NCBI GenBank assembly: GCA_913051905.1
Contig: CAJXBY010000073.1
Location: 1 to 11,421, forward strand
Direction: 5' to 3'
Origin: an uncultured Gammaproteobacteria bacterium
GTDB taxonomy: Bacteria; Pseudomonadota; Gammaproteobacteria; Arenicellales; UBA868
DNA length: 11,421 nucleotides
In this document: piece after piece, positions 6,927 through 11,421 of the stretch
Numbering within the stretch: the first letter of the stretch is position 1
How the letters are laid out: every line of letters starts with the position of its first letter
The notes under the pieces: model-generated
Told to the model about the DNA's origin: nothing
Seen by the model: the letters and a program-made list of their open reading frames with translations, nothing else
The model's database searches: none
Translations under genes and position numbers: made by a program

Positions 6927-7674
6927 CCGACGCCAGTAGCTTTCTCGAAGCTTCGAGTAACTGGGGCGACTTCTGCCAGTTCTTGAGGAACCGTTGGACA
7001 TCGCTTTCGAGGGCGTCTTGGTAGGACCTGCGGCTTCGATGCTGACGCATGGCATCCAGGTCCACCAGTAACGGCCGTTCCCAGCGCAGCAAGATGTTGC
7101 TGGCCTTCATGTCACCGTGGCTGATATGGTGATCCCTGAGCGTTTTCCACACTTCGACGATCCGATGCAGGACAATCTTGGCCTGGGTGAACTCGATTTC
7201 TGATGTGAGATAGTCCTGACATGTCGGGCCCTCGATAAAGTCCGAAATGAACCAGGATCGGGCGTTCAAAGGCCCCACCGATTCCTGTATCCAGGCAACC
7301 GCCGGTGCCGTCGGGACACCGAGACCATGGAGCAGGTGTCCAAAGTGCCAGCAGTTCTCGGCTCGAGACCGCCGCACAGACCGTCGAACACGGTGCCAGA
7401 GGTTCTTGGTGTTGTACCGCTTGATGACAAATCTTTTTCCGTCCAGGGAGACCGTGCCCACAGTGGTGGTACGGTCGCTTTTGACAATCTGGCATGTCGC
7501 GTTGTCCAGTGCGGCGTCAGGATGCTTGAAGGTCTGGCGCAATAACGGCGAGTCATCCCGGACGTGGTGATGAATACGCAACCGACCGGAAGAAAACCGG
7601 TTCACGGCATCGGAGAGCTGAACGTAGCCGGGAGGTTCAACTCCGGGTTGTGTTTCCTCCGGCTGATCATGCAT
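6910..7674 (-). CDS. Lipopolysaccharide kinase-like protein (Kdo/WaaP/InaA family)
   Basis: Protein-kinase-like fold predicted to phosphorylate a sugar of the LPS core in the cytosol or at the inner face of the inner membrane; 254 residues. Kinase landmarks are clear: VIKRY with Lys85 for ATP, Glu106 in AENCW as the likely helix C partner, HGDMKASN (186-193) as the catalytic loop with Asp188, and VDLDA (204-208) in place of DFG. The N-terminal 50 residues are polar and less conserved. The gene follows the waaG-waaP fusion by 24 bases, so it is very likely co-transcribed. This matches Pseudomonas core clusters, where waaP is followed by further kinase genes. It is too divergent to name the sugar position. 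No strong ribosome binding site is seen before the ATG at 7674. Confidence 0.85.
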   Translation of the reverse strand: MHDQPEETQPGVEPPGYVQLSDAVNRFSSGRLRIHHHVRDDSPLLRQTFKHPDAALDNATCQIVKSDRTTTVGTVSLDGKRFVIKRYNTKNLWHRVRRSVRRSRAENCWHFGHLLHGLGVPTAPAVAWIQESVGPLNARSWFISDFIEGPTCQDYLTSEIEFTQAKIVLHRIVEVWKTLRDHHISHGDMKASNILLRWERPLLVDLDAMRQHRSRRSYQDALESDVQRFLKNWQKSPQLLEASRKLLASEKFPV

Positions 7675-7698
7675 TGTGGGTCGCGGACCCCGCCAAAG

Positions 7699-9891
7699 TC
7701 AGTGCTGGGTTCCGGCGGTTGTCAGCACGGTTGCCTTTTGTCTTTGTTTTCTGGCTTTCCGCTGTTCCAGTTTGTGGAGATTGAGAGCGCGATTTTGTAC
7801 CTTTCGCCAAAAATTCCTGAAAGGCCGGTTGTTCTTAAGTGCTTCAAGAACCTGCCGCCGGCTGGTGTTTTCATAGGTAGACATGAAACGGATAAGATCC
7901 CCCCGGGTCAGTCCCAGCTTTCGACTGGAGTAGTGCAGTCCGGATACATCCCTCATCTTCCAGCGGGAAGGCGTTTTGCTCTGCGGAGTGCGGGGTCGCT
8001 GGCGTTTCAGCAACCCCTTTACCGCTGCCTTGATCCAGGCTGTCCGTGATGGCTTGTGAATGCGCATGCGGTGCAGGTCGATCAGAAAGATCCGGCAGTT
8101 ATCCGGCGAGGGTTGTCTCGTTTTCTGGCTCTGGTGCAGAAGAAAATGACTGAGGTAAAAATCCCTGTGGTTGGCACCGCTGTTGTGCAGGATTCGGGCT
8201 GTTTGCGCCAGCTGTTCGATCAACCACCGCTTGAAACGAATGTCCTGGACTGTCTTCGGGGTGTTGCGTTCCCATCCCCACTCTGCGCAGAGCTCTTCCA
8301 GGCTTTTGGCTTCCGGTATTTCGTCCGTCACGATAAGCGACTGGCGCCTGGCGGGGTCGTTAAGCACTTTTGCCAGGTGACGTTTGCGTGTGCCGTATCC
8401 GGCAATTTCCAGGGTATCCAGACCGAGATTCTGCAGCAGGGTCTGGCGATGAAGGTGATGTACACCCTTCCATTCGTTTTCAGCGCCCAGCACCGGTAGC
8501 CGAAGGGAGGTCAGGTTCTTCCCGATCTCTTTCCAGCCCACACCATCGTGAATTTTCAGGTAGTAACGCTGCCCCTGGTGGCTGAAAGAAACGGTCCGGC
8601 GCCCTTCGTCGGCGAGCTTATCTCGTTCAAGATGAACGCTGTATTGCCCACCGGGCTCACTTTTGCCGATGGCCATGAGTTGGTCAAAATCAAACGCACT
8701 GAGATCCTCACGTAGGTAGACATTCTCAATGTCTCGGTCGTCTTGTGTCGTTCTTTCGGATGATCGTAAGTGAGATTGCAGGCCTTCGATGGCATCGACT
8801 GCTTTGCTCGGCATCTGATAGAGAGCGGGATTCCTGCCGTAGCGTTGGCCGTTTGCCGACCAGCTGGTGCGTTCAGGTGAGGTCAGCATGGCTGCTAACT
8901 GGGTGTTCAATGCAGCTTGTTCGAACGGCGAGTCCAGCACCGTCCCTGCACATGCTGCTTTGATGTGACCGGCATAGCCGCACACATCAGTTGCTAACAC
9001 GGGCAGTCCGGCAGCGATAGCTTCAAGCAGCACGGTGCCCGTATTCTCGGCAACGGCGGGATGAACCATAAGATCGCCTGCGGCCAGCAGCTTGGGAATG
9101 TCGGCTCGTGGTTGACCACCCAGAAAACGGACCTGCCTTGACACCTGGAGCCTTTCGGCCTGTTTCCGATACCGCTTCTCGTCGTCTTTGCCGACAACAA
9201 TTAGGCTGGTCCGTTTCTGAAGATCATGGGACAGGCTGGCAAGGGCGTCAATGGCCCGATCGAGTCCTTTGGTCACAAAACCAGACCCAATAAACATCAG
9301 CAACAGGTTGTTGACAGGAAGGCCCAACTCCTGACGGAGCTGCTCTGTTTGTCCGTCACGATCGGTTATGGGTGAAAAACTGCTGTCCAGCGTCGGTGGC
9401 AGCAGGTGAAACCGTTCATTCGGGGTGAAATAGTGCTCCTGGTATTCACTTTGCTGTCGTTCAGACAACGAAAGAATAAGTGTCTTGCTTTGCTGGCCGA
9501 ATACTGCGACTTCGAATGACTTACGGCGCCTAGACCGCGGCGAAAATTTTAGTGGGGTGGGATACTGTTCAGTCCGGCTTACGTAGCAGATATCGGCGCC
9601 ATAATACACATCGAGCCCCGGCATCCTGTCGAAACCGACGACGATATCAAAGTGATGTTTTTTTAGTTCCGACTGCAGCTTGTCATGAAATCGCTTGTTC
9701 TCTGTATGATTAAAAACACCCCAGGCAGGTAACAGTGTAAACGGAACACCATCCAGCGCTTCTCCGTGCCACGCCGAGACAAAGACGTGGGCATCGTGTC
9801 CCCGCTCAAGAGATTCCTGCAGAATACGACGGAAATCGAGCGACAGCCCGCTGTAAGGTGAGTACTCGAATAAGCAGAACGCAATTCTCAT
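7699..9891 (-). CDS. waaG-waaP: Fused LPS core enzyme: WaaG-type glucosyltransferase plus WaaP-type heptose kinase
   Basis: One uninterrupted 730-residue frame joins two enzymes of LPS core synthesis. Residues 1 to about 375 align by eye along the full length of WaaG (a GT4, GT-B fold enzyme of about 374 residues that adds the first outer-core hexose to heptose II). Matching blocks are AFCLFEYSPYSGLSLDF, VVGFDRMPGLDVYYGADICY, LLPP, FVTKGLDRAIDALASL and the nucleotide-sugar motif EX7E (Glu282, Glu290). Residues 390-730 match WaaP (about 265 residues, phosphorylates heptose I): YYLKIHDG with Lys446, KEIGKNLTSLRLPVLGAENEW, the catalytic block ANHRDFYLSHFLL with Asp577, and LIDLHR with Asp605. 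The extra length comes from insertions near 535-550 and 622-645 and a basic tail. The linker (about 375-390) is short and polar. No stop or frameshift splits the halves. The ATG at 9891 has a GAGAGG about 12 bases upstream, inside a hairpin. Confidence 0.92.
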   Translation of the reverse strand: MRIAFCLFEYSPYSGLSLDFRRILQESLERGHDAHVFVSAWHGEALDGVPFTLLPAWGVFNHTENKRFHDKLQSELKKHHFDIVVGFDRMPGLDVYYGADICYVSRTEQYPTPLKFSPRSRRRKSFEVAVFGQQSKTLILSLSERQQSEYQEHYFTPNERFHLLPPTLDSSFSPITDRDGQTEQLRQELGLPVNNLLLMFIGSGFVTKGLDRAIDALASLSHDLQKRTSLIVVGKDDEKRYRKQAERLQVSRQVRFLGGQPRADIPKLLAAGDLMVHPAVAENTGTVLLEAIAAGLPVLATDVCGYAGHIKAACAGTVLDSPFEQAALNTQLAAMLTSPERTSWSANGQRYGRNPALYQMPSKAVDAIEGLQSHLRSSERTTQDDRDIENVYLREDLSAFDFDQLMAIGKSEPGGQYSVHLERDKLADEGRRTVSFSHQGQRYYLKIHDGVGWKEIGKNLTSLRLPVLGAENEWKGVHHLHRQTLLQNLGLDTLEIAGYGTRKRHLAKVLNDPARRQSLIVTDEIPEAKSLEELCAEWGWERNTPKTVQDIRFKRWLIEQLAQTARILHNSGANHRDFYLSHFLLHQSQKTRQPSPDNCRIFLIDLHRMRIHKPSRTAWIKAAVKGLLKRQRPRTPQSKTPSRWKMRDVSGLHYSSRKLGLTRGDLIRFMSTYENTSRRQVLEALKNNRPFRNFWRKVQNRALNLHKLEQRKARKQRQKATVLTTAGTQH

Positions 9892-9900
9892 GGCAAGAAT

Positions 9901-9922
9901 GAACCTCTCTTTTGAGAGGTTC
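9901..9922 (-). promoter_or_regulatory. Perfect 9-bp hairpin enclosing the putative ribosome binding site of waaG-waaP
   Basis: GAACCTCTC (9901-9909) and GAGAGGTTC (9914-9922) are perfect inverted copies around a 4-base loop. In the minus-strand mRNA the hairpin has an AAAA loop and ends nine bases before the ATG. Its 3' arm holds GAGAGG, the only Shine-Dalgarno-like sequence near the start (12 bases of spacing). When folded it would hide that site. No U-run follows on either strand, so it is not an ordinary intrinsic terminator. The structure is seen directly; a control role is inferred. Confidence 0.6.
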
Positions 9923-10064
9923 CAGACACTAGTTTAACCGTCTTCAGCCGCGTTTTCCGACCGCACGGCTCCTTGTGTCCGGTTGCCTCATCAGTGGAGG
10001 CTTATTGGGTATCGAGTACGCGTCTTATCACAGCGAACCCGCCGGGGCTAAACCTACCTGATGT

Positions 10065-11069
10065 TTAACACGGCGTTTTACACTCCCATTGGTAGGCAGT
10101 GCGACAGATCAACCCCAGATCGTCGTACTGCGGAGCCCAGCCCAGCGTCTGACCGATCAGTCGATTATCAGCCACCAGTTCAGCGGGATCACCCGACCGG
10201 CGGCCCGTTTCGATGATGGCAATCTCCCGGCCGCTGACCTTCTGCACGGTTTCCAGCACGTCGCGTACGCTGAAACCGCGGCCATAGCCGCAATTGAGGA
10301 CCTGTGAGTCCCCGCCGTCTGCCAGATGCGTCAGGGCGCACAGATGTGTGTGTGCGAGATCTTCCACGTGGATATAGTCCCGGACACAGGTCCCATCGGG
10401 CGTATCGTAATCGGTGCCGAATATTGACACCGCATCGCGTTTACCGCAGGCGGCTTCACAAGCGACCTTGATCAGGTGGGTGGCCTCTGGCGTTGCCTGT
10501 CCCAGGGTCCCGTCCAGGCGGGCGCCGGCGACATTGAAATACCGCAATGCCACGTAGCGTAAGGCCCGGTTCGAAGCGGAGCGCCTAGCGAAATCGTTCA
10601 GTGTCCATTCAGTGATCAGTTTGGTTCTTCCGTAAGGGTTGATCGGACGGGTCTCGGCATCTTCTGTCACGGGGACTTTTTTTGGGTTGCCGTAGACTGC
10701 AGCACTGGAAGAAAAGACGAAAAGACCGATTCCCGCCTGCCGGCAGCACTCAATAAGATTGAGCGAGCCGACCACGTTGTTCTGATAGTACTTACCGGGG
10801 TCCGCGACCGATTCTGGGACAACAATATGGCCCGCAAAATGAATGACGGCATCGAATTTGCGCGATTTCATCAGACCTGTCATGGCCACCCGATCCCCTG
10901 CATCGATCTGGTGAAAGTCAGCTTCTGCTGGGATCGCCCAGCGGTGACCGCTGTAGAGCGTGTCCACCACTGTGACGCTGTGCCCGGCTGCCAAGAGTTG
11001 ATGGGTAGTGTGAGACCCGATATAGCCGGCGCCGCCGGTAACCAGCACTGTTTGGGCTTTGGGACTCAA
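10065..11069 (-). CDS. galE: UDP-glucose 4-epimerase
   Basis: Interconverts UDP-glucose and UDP-galactose in the cytosol; in this LPS core cluster it probably supplies galactose for outer-core or O-antigen sugars. From the chosen start the protein has 334 residues, normal for GalE (about 338). It is an extended short-chain dehydrogenase: TGGAGYIG (11-18) binds NAD, SSSAAVYG holds the catalytic Ser, and YGRTK gives Tyr146 and Lys150. VRDYIHVEDLAHTH and LNCGYGRGFSVRDV are typical GalE blocks. The frame is open to a TTG at 11099 that would overlap waaF. The TTG at 11069 is preferred because GGTGA sits seven bases upstream and the protein then begins eight residues before VTGG. The overlap of this ribosome site with the waaF stop suggests translational coupling. 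A GalE-like epimerase acting on another UDP-sugar is possible. Confidence 0.92.
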   Translation of the reverse strand: MSPKAQTVLVTGGAGYIGSHTTHQLLAAGHSVTVVDTLYSGHRWAIPAEADFHQIDAGDRVAMTGLMKSRKFDAVIHFAGHIVVPESVADPGKYYQNNVVGSLNLIECCRQAGIGLFVFSSSAAVYGNPKKVPVTEDAETRPINPYGRTKLITEWTLNDFARRSASNRALRYVALRYFNVAGARLDGTLGQATPEATHLIKVACEAACGKRDAVSIFGTDYDTPDGTCVRDYIHVEDLAHTHLCALTHLADGGDSQVLNCGYGRGFSVRDVLETVQKVSGREIAIIETGRRSGDPAELVADNRLIGQTLGWAPQYDDLGLICRTAYQWECKTPC

Positions 11070-11076
11070 AGATGTC

Positions 11077-11081
11077 TCACC
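11077..11081 (-). promoter_or_regulatory. Ribosome binding site of galE overlapping the waaF stop codon
   Basis: GGTGA (11081-11077, minus strand) contains the TGA stop of waaF and lies seven bases before a TTG start at 11069. It decides between three possible TTG starts for galE (11099, 11093 and 11069); only the last has a well-spaced ribosome site. Confidence 0.55.
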
Positions 11082-11421
11082 CGGAATGATCAAAGCCAAT
11101 TATATCGTCGGGTTCCCTAGGAAGTTTCGCCAACAGGGAGGACAGCGATTGGATCACGAGATCGGGGTTCAAGGTTTCCAGGCAGTTCTTGTGTTCCAGC
11201 GGACACTGCCTCGAAAAACATGGACGGCAGGACAGCTGTTGCGAGACCGCGGATGTCAGATCACCCAGCGGAGGGGTATGACGCTCACTGGAAGCGCCAA
11301 AAATACCGACCACAGGTGTGCCGGAGGCGGCGGCAATGTGCATGAGTCCGGAGTCATTGCTGACAGCCGCATTCGCATAGGCGAGAAGATCAATCGCCTC
11401 GTCGATGCGGGTAAGGCCCGC
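11077..11421 (-). CDS. waaF: ADP-heptose:LPS heptosyltransferase II, C-terminal part (cut by window edge)
   Basis: GT9-family enzyme that adds the second L-glycero-D-manno-heptose to the LPS inner core in the cytosol. The reading frame is open from the window edge, so the 5' part is missing; 114 residues are visible. An internal ATG at 11343 is not the true start, because the residues before it read in frame as AVSNDSGLMHIAAA, the ADP-heptose-binding block of GT9 enzymes. The following GTPVVGIFGAS and the cysteine-rich LSCRPCFSRQCPLEHKNCL near the C-terminus are characteristic of WaaF rather than WaaC. The gene leads directly into galE on the same strand, so it is the upstream member of the visible core cluster. 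Confidence 0.9.
   Translation of the reverse strand, partial: AGLTRIDEAIDLLAYANAAVSNDSGLMHIAAASGTPVVGIFGASSERHTPPLGDLTSAVSQQLSCRPCFSRQCPLEHKNCLETLNPDLVIQSLSSLLAKLPREPDDIIGFDHSG

Noticed and set aside
9985..10001. GCCTC/GAGGC hairpin between galE and waaG-waaP, considered as a terminator
   Set aside because: The stem is only 5 bp with a 7-base loop and has no U-run on either strand. The rest of 9923-10064 shows no gene and no clear promoter.
11077..11343. An 88-residue protein starting at the ATG at 11343
   Set aside because: The frame continues upstream to the window edge with conserved GT9 sequence (SNDSGLMH), so that ATG is internal to waaF.

Overview
The window looks like chromosome of a Gram-negative gammaproteobacterium. 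The main evidence is the lipopolysaccharide inner-core set at the right end: a WaaF-type heptosyltransferase, a WaaG-type glucosyltransferase and WaaP-type kinases, all closest in motif to Pseudomonas and enteric proteins. Base composition is moderately GC-rich. No mobile element, CRISPR array, rRNA or tRNA was seen.

Layout, left to right. (1) Positions 1-49, minus strand: the first 16 codons of metK, cut by the window edge, with a strong ribosome binding site and a candidate extended -10 promoter. (2) 281-3418, minus: ileS for a long type-2 isoleucyl-tRNA synthetase whose first signature motif reads GIHH instead of HIGH. (3) 3419-3810, minus: an untranslated leader with the hallmarks of a T-box riboswitch (AUC specifier, AG-bulge and distal loop, GGGTGGTACCGCG core), preceded by a good sigma70-like promoter. 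(4) 3959-4900, plus: an AEC-family permease. (5) 4929-5885, minus: a class II histone-deacetylase-like amidohydrolase, convergent with the permease. (6) 6090-6896, plus: an endonuclease/exonuclease/phosphatase-fold protein with an N-terminal membrane segment. (7) 6910-11421, minus: an LPS core cluster read in the order waaF (partial), galE, waaG-waaP fusion, second LPS-kinase-like protein.

How the parts work together. The right-hand cluster is a coherent envelope pathway: WaaF adds the second heptose, GalE supplies UDP-galactose, the WaaG half adds the first outer-core hexose, and the WaaP half plus the neighbouring kinase phosphorylate the core. The left-hand unit is a self-contained translation gene: the synthetase that charges tRNA-Ile appears to be controlled by an RNA that senses uncharged tRNA-Ile.

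The most notable observations are: a T-box riboswitch with a probable translational output in a proteobacterial setting; its pairing with an altered-motif IleS2 of the kind linked to mupirocin hyper-resistance; a single-chain WaaG-WaaP fusion; and a perfect hairpin that holds the putative ribosome binding site of that fusion gene. All statements come from reading the sequence; no database search or folding program was run.
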